Source: Bradyrhizobium sp. cir1
Lineage (GTDB): Bacteria; Pseudomonadota; Alphaproteobacteria; Rhizobiales; Xanthobacteraceae
Assembly: GCF_014198245.1 (NCBI RefSeq)
Contig: NZ_JACIHE010000023.1
Coordinates: forward strand, 1-64,000
DNA: 64,000 nucleotides
Direction of reading: 5' to 3'
Each line of letters begins with the position of its first letter. The stretch's first letter is position 1. Positions 36,830 to 44,426 of this stretch are shown here, one piece after another. Below the pieces are notes generated by a model. The model did no database searches. It was not told the origin of the DNA and saw only the letters and a list, made by a program, of their open reading frames with translations. Both the position numbers and the translations under genes were made by a program.

Positions 36830-38877
36830 TGAGAAGTCCCGTCAGTCTCTGTGCTTTGCGCGCCGCCCTTGGCGACCCGGGGCATGATAATGCGAAAAGT
36901 GGTGCCTTGTCCCAGCTTGGATTCCAGCATCATCCGCCCGCCGAGCTGCTGGGTGACAAGGTTATAGACGATATGCAGCCCGAGTCCCGTGCCACCTTCA
37001 TTGCGCCGGGTGGTAAAGAATGGGTCAAAGGCCTGGCGCTGCACGTCCGGGGTCATGCCGGCCCCGTCGTCGGTGAAGATGATCTCGATGTCGTCGGCCC
37101 CGCGCGGCCGCGCCGAGATCGTGATGGTGCCGGCGCGCCCGTCGGCGAAGGCATGGTTGGCGGCGTTGAGGAACAGGTTGGTCAGGATCTGGCCGTAGGA
37201 GCCGGGATAGCCGTCCAGCAGCAGTCCCTCGGGCACGTCGACCCCGAGCGTGATCGGCGAGCGCTTCAGCACGGGCCTGAGACTTGCGATGATCTGGTCG
37301 GTGGCTTCGCTGAGCGAGAACTGCCGCCGCTCGGCGTGCGAGCGGTCGACCGCGACCTGCTTGAACGACTGGATCAGCTCGCCGGCGCGGGTGAGGTTGC
37401 CGACGAGCTGCTGCGAGGCGTCGCGCGAGGACTGCACGAACTCCTCCAGCTGCGAGCGGCGCAAGCCCCCGTCGCCCTTGAGCTGGGCCTCGAAGATCTC
37501 GGTGCGCCGGGCAAAGCTGGAGGCAACGGTGAGGCTGATGCCGATGGGGTTGTTGACCTCGTGGGCAACGCCGGCGACGAGACCGCCGAGCGCGGCCAGC
37601 CGCTCGGCATCGATCAGATTCTGCTGTGCGGTATTGAGCTCGAGCAGCGCGCTCTCGGCCTTCTCCTTCGCGGCGCGCAGCTCGTCCTCGGTCTGCCGCT
37701 TGGCGATGGCGTTCTCGCGGAACACTTCCACCGCGCGCGCCATGGCGCCGACCTCGTCGCGTGCCTTGGTGCCCTGCACCTCGCGGTCGAGGTTGCCGAG
37801 CGTGATCACGCGCATCGCGGTCATGATCTGCTGCAGCGGCAGGCGGATCGACAGCGCGATCAAGACGCCCGCGGTGAGGATGATGCCGAGGAAGATCACC
37901 GCAATGGAAAGCACGCGGCGGGAGATATCGGCCAGCGTGCGGTCGAAGGTCTCCTGCGCCTTCTGCTCGCGCTGGCGCATCTTGGTGGAGAGATCGTCGA
38001 TGGCGCCGATCGCCTCGGCCTGACTGGCGTCGATGCTGTTGCGCAAGAGCTCGGTGCGGCTCGTCAGTTGCTCCGAGAGCTTTGCAAAACCCTCGCGTAA
38101 GGACGCGGTGCGGGCCGCGAGCCGTTGCAGCGCCATCTTCTGGAGATCGTTGTCGGCGAGATCGATCATGACCGGAATGGTCTTCTCGATCGTCTCGGTG
38201 TGGCGGCGCGCATCGTCGGCGGCGCCCGATGACTGCGACAGATAGTAGGAATTGGCCGCGACCAGCATCGCGGTGAAGGCCTCGCGGGATTTTCCGAGCG
38301 ATGGCCAGATCAGCGCGTCGCGATGGCCGGTGGCGCCCTCGATGATGGAATAGAGGCCCGCCATATCCCTGGCCGGGCCCTGCACCTGCTCCTCGTAGGT
38401 CTTGGCGATCGTCGCCTGCACGCTGCGCAGTTCGCCAAAGCCGTTGAGGAAGCGCTCGGTGGTGCGCTCCAGCTCCTCGACCGAGCCCGACAGCATCGGG
38501 TCCTTGGCGGCGCGGTTGCTCAGCGTGCCCAGCACTGCCTCGCGCAGCAAGAGGATCTCGGCGAACAGGTCCGGGCTTGGCTGGTTGATGTAGCGGTGGA
38601 TCAGATTATGCAGCCGCCCGGTCTCGCTCTCGAGCAGCGCCAGGATGCGGTCGGACTCGCGCACCTGGCGCACGTCGTCCCAGGCCGAGCCCAGCACCTG
38701 CGAGCCGTTCCAGATCAGCGCCACCAGCACCACCACGACGGCGGAGTTCAGGCCTGCGATCGACAGGATGCGCCAGCGGATCGGCACGGCCCGGAGCGCG
38801 CCGACGAGTCGCGCGCGCAGCCGCCCGATCGGGCCGGGCGGCCTGTCTGCGTGCTCGCTGTTTCCAAGCGCAGGCAA
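36799..38877 (-). CDS. Membrane sensor histidine kinase with large periplasmic domain
   Basis: A 692-residue kinase. The first helix lies at about residues 36-56 (RILSIAGLNSAVVVVLVALIW). A periplasmic helical sensor of about 270 residues follows, then a second helix (VLSIAVIFLGIILTAGVLIAL, about 326-346), HAMP, a coiled coil and the kinase core with VAHEVNNPIG, NLFLNAANHAF, DDGAGMT and GTGLGLHIV. It starts six bases after the DctP-type binding protein gene. A natural reading is that the binding protein in its ligand-bound form docks on the periplasmic sensor domain, as in other binding-protein-dependent sensors. Confidence 0.92.
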   Translation of the reverse strand: MPALGNSEHADRPPGPIGRLRARLVGALRAVPIRWRILSIAGLNSAVVVVLVALIWNGSQVLGSAWDDVRQVRESDRILALLESETGRLHNLIHRYINQPSPDLFAEILLLREAVLGTLSNRAAKDPMLSGSVEELERTTERFLNGFGELRSVQATIAKTYEEQVQGPARDMAGLYSIIEGATGHRDALIWPSLGKSREAFTAMLVAANSYYLSQSSGAADDARRHTETIEKTIPVMIDLADNDLQKMALQRLAARTASLREGFAKLSEQLTSRTELLRNSIDASQAEAIGAIDDLSTKMRQREQKAQETFDRTLADISRRVLSIAVIFLGIILTAGVLIALSIRLPLQQIMTAMRVITLGNLDREVQGTKARDEVGAMARAVEVFRENAIAKRQTEDELRAAKEKAESALLELNTAQQNLIDAERLAALGGLVAGVAHEVNNPIGISLTVASSFARRTEIFEAQLKGDGGLRRSQLEEFVQSSRDASQQLVGNLTRAGELIQSFKQVAVDRSHAERRQFSLSEATDQIIASLRPVLKRSPITLGVDVPEGLLLDGYPGSYGQILTNLFLNAANHAFADGRAGTITISARPRGADDIEIIFTDDGAGMTPDVQRQAFDPFFTTRRNEGGTGLGLHIVYNLVTQQLGGRMMLESKLGQGTTFRIIMPRVAKGGAQSTETDGTSQWPNRTMSST

Positions 38878-38883
38878 CTGGCC

Positions 38884-39885
38884 TCACTCCACCTTGCGAA
38901 TGCGTTCGATCAAAGTCGCCGCGGCGGGGTCCTGGGCGGCCTTGGTGTAGATCGCGGCCATGGCGTCCTCGAACGGCTTGCGGTCGATATCCCTGACGAT
39001 GCTGACGCCGGCCGCCCGCGCCTTGAGCTGGGACTGCTCCTCGAGGTCGCGCCACTTCTCGCGCATGAACCGGCTGGAGCGCTGCGCGGCCTCCCTGAAG
39101 ATGGTCTGGTCCTCCGCCGAGAGGCTCTGCCAGGCCTTCAGCGAGATCACCAGCACCTCGGGGCTCATCGTGTGCTCGGTCAGCGTGTAGTGCCCGGCAT
39201 GCTTGTAATGGTCGGTCGTCACGAAAGATGGCCAGTTGTTTTCGGCGCCGTCGATCAGGTGATTGGTAAGCCCGGTGAGCACCTGCCCGTAGGGCATCTC
39301 GACCGGTTCTGCGCCAAGCGAGCGGATCATCTGGCTCATCAACTCCGATTGCTGCACCCGGATCCGCAGGCCCTGGAGGTCTTTGATGCTCCTGATAGGG
39401 CGGACACCGTTGTAGATCGACCGCGCCCCGGAATCGTAGAAGCAGAGCCCGACGAACCCGTAGGGCTCGAAGCTGTTCAGGATCTCGCCGCCGATCGGCC
39501 CGTCCAGCACCTTCTGCATGTGCTCGATGGACCGGAACAGGAACGGCATGGCGAGCACGTTCATGGCCGGAACGAAATTGCCGATTAGGGCGACATTGGT
39601 CCGGTTGAGGTCGATTGCGCCGGCCCGAGTCTGCTCGATGGTCTCCTTTTCCTCGCCGAGCTGGCGGGAGTGGAACACCTTGATCTCGTGCCGGCCACCG
39701 GTGCGTTCAGCGATCAGCGCGCCCATGTAGCGCAGCGCCTGGACGGTGGGATAGTCCTCGGTCTGGGTGTCGGCGGCGCGAAATTCGCGCGCGACGGCGC
39801 CCGTCGCGCAGATGGCAAGCAGAAGCGCGACGAAGATCACCCCGGTCCGCGAGAGTTCGGCACGGTTCAACACTGGCACACTCAA
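38884..39885 (-). CDS. TRAP-type DctP solute-binding protein, probable sensor partner
   Basis: A 333-residue periplasmic DctP-family binding protein with signal TGVIFVALLLAICATGAVA. Family motifs are FHSRQLGEEKETIEQTRAGAIDL (two parts), SIKDLQGLRIRVQQSE and GAENNWPSF, the latter holding the arginine- and asparagine-based carboxylate site region. DctQ/DctM membrane subunits, normally adjacent, are absent. Instead the gene leads a four-gene operon with two kinases and a regulator, so it likely acts as a chemoreceptor-like input and not in transport. The ligand is probably a carboxylate. Confidence 0.92.
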   Translation of the reverse strand: MSVPVLNRAELSRTGVIFVALLLAICATGAVAREFRAADTQTEDYPTVQALRYMGALIAERTGGRHEIKVFHSRQLGEEKETIEQTRAGAIDLNRTNVALIGNFVPAMNVLAMPFLFRSIEHMQKVLDGPIGGEILNSFEPYGFVGLCFYDSGARSIYNGVRPIRSIKDLQGLRIRVQQSELMSQMIRSLGAEPVEMPYGQVLTGLTNHLIDGAENNWPSFVTTDHYKHAGHYTLTEHTMSPEVLVISLKAWQSLSAEDQTIFREAAQRSSRFMREKWRDLEEQSQLKARAAGVSIVRDIDRKPFEDAMAAIYTKAAQDPAAATLIERIRKVE

Positions 39886-39937
39886 CCCCTCAGAGATGGA
39901 GTCTATGGCGGGACCAAAAGGTTCAATGCAATCTAAA

Positions 39938-39987
39938 GCGTTTTCAAGCGAAGTGGATACCGGTTCGCGTAAAGAAAACGCGTCAAA
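39938..39987. repeat. Palindromic repeat family I
   Basis: AAAGCGTTTTCAAGCGAAGT to AAAGAAAACGCGTCAAA, near-identical to 2190-2240. It lies 52 bases upstream of the DctP gene, so it falls in the promoter region of the sensor operon. Confidence 0.78.
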
Positions 39988-39998
39988 TTAGGAACCTG

Positions 39999-40026
39999 GA
40001 GCCCCGTTCCGATCGGAACGGGGCTC
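39999..40026. promoter_or_regulatory. 28-base perfect palindrome in a divergent promoter region
   Basis: GAGCCCCGTTCC and GGAACGGGGCTC flank GATC, giving a fully symmetric 28-base sequence centred at 40012/40013. It lies between the divergent DctP operon and the UgpB-like gene. No T-tract follows on either strand, so it looks more like an operator or an mRNA leader structure than a terminator. Confidence 0.55.
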
Positions 40027-40172
40027 TAGCAGATGGTTAAGGGAAGGCCATCCCGCGCCCGGCCCGCGGGCCGATTGTGCGGCGCGGCTGGACCTCATTC
40101 CGGTTGAAACCGCCAATGCCCCGCCTTAAGCAGGGACAGTCGCCTTTGTCGTGCGAGACGGGAAGAGCCATC

Positions 40173-41498
40173 GTGACGTCAGCATCGCGCCTTTTGCAGC
40201 TCGTCGCCGTCCTCGCGGCTCTCTCGCTGGCCGCGCCAGCGCGCGCCGCCACCGACATCGCGCTGTGGCACGCCATGTCCGGCGAGCTCGGCCGGCAACT
40301 GGACAAGCTCGCCGCCGACTTCAACGCCTCGCAGCCGGATTACCGCATCCACCCGACTTACAAGGGCAGCTACACCGAGACGGTGACGGCGGCGATCTTC
40401 GCCTTCCGCTCGCGCAGCCAGCCCGCGATCGTCCAGGTCAACGAGGTCGCCACCGCCACCATGACCGCGGCCAAGGGCGCGATCTATCCGGTGTTCAGCC
40501 TGATGCGGGACCAGGGCGAGCCGTTCTCGCTCAACGACTACCTGCCCGCCGTCTCCGGCTACTACACCGATGCGACCGGCAATCTGCTGTCGTTCCCGTT
40601 CAATTCCTCGACGCCGATCCTGTACTACAACAAGACCATGTTCCGCGACGCCGGCCTCGATCCGGAGACGCCGCCGAAGACCTGGCCCGAGCTCGGGCTG
40701 GCTGCCAAGCGCCTGCGCGACCGCGGCGCGGCGTGCGGCTTCACCACGTCCTGGCCGTCCTGGATCCATGTCGAGAATTTTTCCGCCTTCCACAACCTGC
40801 CGCTCGCGACCCGCACCAACGGCTTTGCCGGGCTGGATGCGGAATTGACCATCAACAATCCGTCTCTCGTGCATCACATCGCAGCGCTCAGCGAGTGGCA
40901 GAAGACCAGGCTGTTCGACTACAGCGGCCGCGGACAAGCGGCCGAGCCGCGTTTCCAGAACGGCGAATGCGGCATCTTCATCGGCTCCTCGGCGACGCGT
41001 GCCGACATCAAGGCGAATTCGAAATTCGAGATCGGCTACGGCATGATGCCGTACTGGCCCGACGTGAAGGACGCGCCGCAGAACTCGATCATCGGCGGCG
41101 CCACCTTGTGGGTGCTGCGCGACCGGCCGCGCGAGGAATACAAGGGCGTGGCGCGGTTCTTCGCCTATCTGTCGCAGCCCGGCGTGCAGGCCGCCTGGCA
41201 CCAGAACACCGGATATCTGCCGGTCACGCGCGCCGCCTTCGAGCTGACGCGGGCGCAAGGCTTCTACCAGCGCAATCCGGGCTCGGCGATCTCGTTCGAG
41301 GAGATCACGCTGCATCCGCCGACGGAGAACTCGAAGGGCATCCGGCTCGGCTCCTTCGTCCTGATCCGCGGCGTGATCGAGGACGAGCTGGAGCAGGCCT
41401 TTGCCGGCCAGAAGAGCGCGCAGAAAGCGCTCGATTCCGCCGTCGAGCGCGGCAACAAGCTGCTCCGCCAGTTCGAGCGCGCCAGCCCGGAGCGGTAG
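40173..41498 (+). CDS. ABC transporter substrate-binding protein, UgpB-like
   Basis: A 441-residue family 1 binding protein resembling UgpB (sn-glycerol-3-phosphate). The GTG at 40173, with GGGAAGAG at 40160-40167, opens the signal peptide (LLQLVAVLAALSLAAPARA); an earlier in-frame start would read through non-coding sequence. LWHAMSGELGRQLDKLAADFN, FPFNSSTPILYYNK and FIGSSATRADIK are typical of UgpB. The ugpAEC genes are not present downstream, so this is an orphan. Ligand specificity (glycerol phosphate or a glycerophosphodiester) is inferred from similarity only. Confidence 0.88.
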   Translation: MTSASRLLQLVAVLAALSLAAPARAATDIALWHAMSGELGRQLDKLAADFNASQPDYRIHPTYKGSYTETVTAAIFAFRSRSQPAIVQVNEVATATMTAAKGAIYPVFSLMRDQGEPFSLNDYLPAVSGYYTDATGNLLSFPFNSSTPILYYNKTMFRDAGLDPETPPKTWPELGLAAKRLRDRGAACGFTTSWPSWIHVENFSAFHNLPLATRTNGFAGLDAELTINNPSLVHHIAALSEWQKTRLFDYSGRGQAAEPRFQNGECGIFIGSSATRADIKANSKFEIGYGMMPYWPDVKDAPQNSIIGGATLWVLRDRPREEYKGVARFFAYLSQPGVQAAWHQNTGYLPVTRAAFELTRAQGFYQRNPGSAISFEEITLHPPTENSKGIRLGSFVLIRGVIEDELEQAFAGQKSAQKALDSAVERGNKLLRQFERASPER

Positions 41499-41716
41499 AT
41501 CAGGCGCTCGGGCGACCTTCACGTCGCCGGCGAAACTATCCGGACATCACGCAACCCGGAAGTGTGTGCAAGCTCACACGCAACGGCGCCTGCGCCTGCA
41601 ATAATCCCGCATGCGTGACGACGGGCCGGCGCCGATGCCTGCCGGTCGCCGGCAGCAATCATCTTTAAGATCATTTCATCTGTCCATTTTCGGAAATAGT
41701 GCAATGGAGATCATCG

Positions 41717-42748
41717 ATGCCCTGCACGTGTTGCATCATCCCGAACGACGTTCTGACCAGGCTGTCCCAGGACAAGAAATTGTCCGCCCCGCTGCGCAAG
41801 CAAATGGTCGACACGGTCCAGATCAGCCATGAACTGCGCGAATTGCGGAACCAGGCCGCGAGATTGACCAGCGTAACCGCCGCGCGTGCCGCAGGGCTCG
41901 TCACGCTGGCGGCAGTGCCGTCCGTCACGGTCTACGACTGCAAGCACACCCAGACGCTGCCGGGAACGCCGGTGCCGAAGCCGAAGACGTCCTCGGATGC
42001 GTCGGTCAAGCGCACCTTCAACCAGACCACCAAGGTCGCAAAATTCTACCAGCAGGTCTTTAACCGCAATTCGATCGACGACCACGGCATGACCATGATG
42101 TCGTCGGTCCATTTCGGCGAGAAGTACAACAACGCGATGTGGAACGGCTCGCAGATGATCTATGGCGACGGCGACGGCAGCATCTTCGTCGACTTCACCA
42201 GAGGCAACGACGTCATCGGCCACGAACTGACCCATGGCGTCACCCAGCACAGCCTGCAGCTCGCCTATAGCGGCGATGCCGGCGGCCTCAACGAGAGCAT
42301 CTCCGACTGTTTCGGCTCGATGTTCCGGCAGTGGGAGGCCAAGCAGGACGTCAAGAAGGCTGACTGGCTGATCGGGCGCGACATCATGGGGCCGGGCGCC
42401 AAGAAGAAGGGGTTCACGTGCCTGCGCGACATGGCCAATCCTGCAGCCAAGCACTGCCTGGCGCCGCAACCGACCAAATATTCGCAAGTGACGCCGGGCA
42501 TGGACCCGCATTACGCCAGCGGCCCGCCGAACCTCGCCTTCTACACGGCCTGCACCACGCTCGGCGGATACAGCTGGGCCAAAATCGGCCAGGTGTGGTA
42601 CCATTCGCTCACCGGTTTCGGGCCGATGCCGAACATGACGATGAAGGCGTTCGCGGCGCGGACCCGGCAGGGTGCCCACACCTTGTATCCCGGCGATGCC
42701 GCGGTCTTCACCGCCGTCGACGCGGGATGGAAGCAGGTCGGGCTGTAA
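41717..42748 (+). CDS. Protealysin-like M4 metalloprotease
   Basis: A 343-residue thermolysin-family protease. The zinc site is GHELTHG (His169, Glu170, His173) with the third ligand in GGLNESISDCFG (Glu193); the conserved catalytic histidine region is MDPHYASGPPNLAFY. There is no signal peptide. The short N-terminal propeptide, CCIIPNDVLTRLSQDKK, carries the C-I-I-P motif of protealysin-like enzymes, which lack the long FTP/PepSY propeptide of secreted thermolysins. The ATG at 41717, with TGGAGA upstream, begins exactly at that propeptide. The next gene encodes an emfourin-type inhibitor, the known partner of this protease group. Confidence 0.93.
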   Translation: MPCTCCIIPNDVLTRLSQDKKLSAPLRKQMVDTVQISHELRELRNQAARLTSVTAARAAGLVTLAAVPSVTVYDCKHTQTLPGTPVPKPKTSSDASVKRTFNQTTKVAKFYQQVFNRNSIDDHGMTMMSSVHFGEKYNNAMWNGSQMIYGDGDGSIFVDFTRGNDVIGHELTHGVTQHSLQLAYSGDAGGLNESISDCFGSMFRQWEAKQDVKKADWLIGRDIMGPGAKKKGFTCLRDMANPAAKHCLAPQPTKYSQVTPGMDPHYASGPPNLAFYTACTTLGGYSWAKIGQVWYHSLTGFGPMPNMTMKAFAARTRQGAHTLYPGDAAVFTAVDAGWKQVGL

Positions 42749-42781
42749 TCGGGCCGCACCGCGTTACGAAAGGAAGCAGGC

Positions 42782-43057
42782 GTGGATCGCTTGAAGATCG
42801 AGCGCGTCGGAGGGTTCGCCGGATTCGGCGGCCCTCACCTCAAGAGCCGCGGTGAAGTGGTGCTGTCGGATCTGTCGGCCGCCGATCAGAAGACGCTGGA
42901 GCAGCTGTTTGCCGATCCGAGCAAGATCCCTGCTGCACGTCGGGGCGAGGCCGACGCATTCAGCTACCGGATCACGCGCGGCGCGCAGACGATCGAAGTC
43001 CCCGAGCATGCGGTCCCCCCGGCCATCAAGAGCAGCGTCAAGGATGTCCTGGAATAG
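42782..43057 (+). CDS. Emfourin-type inhibitor of the M4 protease
   Basis: A 91-residue small protein starting with GTG at 42782 behind AAAGGAAGC. KIERVGGFAGFGG near the N-terminus and the LSDLSAADQKTLEQLF stretch match emfourin, the proteinaceous inhibitor encoded next to protealysin in Serratia and many other bacteria. The gene follows the protease by 33 bases. A cytoplasmic protease-inhibitor pair that keeps the enzyme silent inside the producer is the usual arrangement. Identification is by context plus the GGFAG motif. Confidence 0.85.
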   Translation: MDRLKIERVGGFAGFGGPHLKSRGEVVLSDLSAADQKTLEQLFADPSKIPAARRGEADAFSYRITRGAQTIEVPEHAVPPAIKSSVKDVLE

Positions 43058-43072
43058 GAGCGGGTTGGCGCT

Positions 43073-44053
43073 GTGATGGAGGGGACGCTGCCGCCGGACT
43101 CCGCGGGCGTTTGGGGCACGTCCGCGTCGAGGAGCCTCGATGCCTACCGCGCCTTGCGCGCCGACCGGTCGCGATGGCTGCCGGTCGCGCTCGACATCGC
43201 GCGCGGCCACGGTCTCGATGTCAGCGCGCCGCACATCTTCGCAACCGGCACCAATCTCGTGGTCGGCCTCGGCGAGCGCCTGATCCTGAAGATCTTCCCG
43301 CCACTGCTCCGCGCACAATTCGTCTCCGAGCGCGGCTCGCTGACACAGCTCGCCGGCCGGCTGTCCCTGCCGATCCCCGAGATCGTCGCGGAAGGAATGC
43401 GCGACGGCTGGCCTTATCTCGTCATCACGCGCCTCGCCGGCACGCTCGGCTCGGAGGCCTGGCCGTACCTGGCGGAAGACCAGAAGGAGCGCGTGCTGCG
43501 CCAGGTCGGCGAGACCATCGCTTCTGTGCAGCGCGCGCCGCTGGGTCCGCTCGCGCACATCGAGCCGCGCTGGGACGACTTCATGCGCGTCCAGATGCTG
43601 GGCTGCCGCGCGCGGCATGAACGTCTCGGCCTTTCGCCAAAATTCCTTGCAGGCCTCGACGATCTCCTGCGCGATGCCGCCGCGCTGATCCCGATGGACG
43701 CGCCGCCGGTGATCCTGACCGGGGAATATATCCCTGAGAATTTCCTGCTCGGCTGCGACGACGGCACATGGTCGCTCAAAGGTCTGTTCGACTTCGGCGA
43801 CGTCCGCGCAGGCTGGCGCGACTACGACCTGCTCGGCCCCAGCGCCTTCATGGCCGCCGGCCGGCCGGGCAGGGTGCGCAGCCTGCTCGAAGGTTTTGGC
43901 TATGCGAAGCCGGACTATGCTCTCAAGCGCCGCCTGATGGCCCTGATGCTGCTGCACCACGCCAGCGACCTCAACGCGCACATCTGCATCGAGGGCTGGC
44001 AGGAGCAGGCGGATGATCTGGTTGAACTGCAGGAGTTGATCTGGCCCGGCTGA
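43073..44053 (+). CDS. Aminoglycoside phosphotransferase-fold protein with altered catalytic loop
   Basis: A 326-residue APH-like kinase-fold protein (GTG at 43073 or ATG at 43076, after AGGAG at 43056). The N-lobe has NLVVGLGERLILKIFPP with the ATP lysine. The catalytic loop reads ILTGEYIPENFLL where standard APH enzymes have HGDxxxxN, so the catalytic Asp is Glu and the preceding His is Thr. The metal site FDFGDVRAG is intact. Hygromycin-kinase-like branches show similar changes. It lies 15 bases after the emfourin gene and may be co-transcribed. The substrate is unknown, and a resistance function should not be assumed. Confidence 0.8.
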   Translation: MMEGTLPPDSAGVWGTSASRSLDAYRALRADRSRWLPVALDIARGHGLDVSAPHIFATGTNLVVGLGERLILKIFPPLLRAQFVSERGSLTQLAGRLSLPIPEIVAEGMRDGWPYLVITRLAGTLGSEAWPYLAEDQKERVLRQVGETIASVQRAPLGPLAHIEPRWDDFMRVQMLGCRARHERLGLSPKFLAGLDDLLRDAAALIPMDAPPVILTGEYIPENFLLGCDDGTWSLKGLFDFGDVRAGWRDYDLLGPSAFMAAGRPGRVRSLLEGFGYAKPDYALKRRLMALMLLHHASDLNAHICIEGWQEQADDLVELQELIWPG

Positions 44054-44068
44054 ACGCTCCACTCCTCC

Positions 44069-44174
44069 CGTCATTCCGGGGCGCCGCGAAGCGGCGAGCC
44101 CGGAATCCATTGCTCTGCGCGTGTTGCCGCCCGATGGATTCCGGGCTCGATGCTGCGCATCGCCCCGGAATGAC
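44069..44174. repeat. Palindromic repeat family D
   Basis: CGTCATTCCGGGGCGCCG to GAGCCCGGAATCCAT and GATGGATTCCGGGCTCGA to CGCCCCGGAATGACA. It lies just past the kinase-fold gene and separates it from the sigma-54 promoter region. Confidence 0.87.
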
Positions 44175-44329
44175 AAAGCCGGGGGCGCCGCTGCGGCCCG
44201 GGCGCCAGGATTCGTCCGCCTCCTCGATGGGCTCTGATATTTTTGAGCCTAATTTTTATGCGATTGCCCTTCTTTGTATGCAATTCGGTTCGCCGCAGAA
44301 GGCGATAGAAATGGAAGAATAGTGTGTAA

Positions 44330-44342
44330 TATCAGTCATTTA
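44330..44342 (+). promoter_or_regulatory. Possible IHF site upstream of a sigma-54 promoter
   Basis: TATCAGTCATTTA differs from the IHF consensus (WATCAANNNNTTR) at one fixed position. It lies 27 bases upstream of the -24 element, in an AT-rich stretch (44235-44365) that contrasts with the GC-rich surroundings. An inverted repeat, GGCTC-N10-GAGCC at 44230-44249, lies further upstream and could be an activator site or a weak hairpin. Confidence 0.4.
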
Positions 44343-44368
44343 TCCTAAATTTAGTATCCCGTTAAGCC

Positions 44369-44384
44369 TTGGCACGAACCTTGC
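44369..44384 (+). promoter_or_regulatory. Sigma-54 promoter of the importer-AtzGEH operon
   Basis: TTGGCACGAACCTTGC has the -24 GG and -12 GC dinucleotides at the required spacing (TGGCAC-N5-TTGC) and matches the sigma-54 consensus almost completely. The predicted transcript starts near 44396, 31 bases before the ATG at 44427, with a ribosome binding site (TTGGAGCG) between. Confidence 0.82.
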
Positions 44385-44426
44385 GAATCCAGTTCCAACC
44401 AGAAACTTTTGTGTTGGAGCGATTTC

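Noticed and set aside
40173..41498. Complete Ugp glycerol-phosphate transport operon
   Set aside because: Only the binding-protein gene is present; the next gene downstream is a protease.
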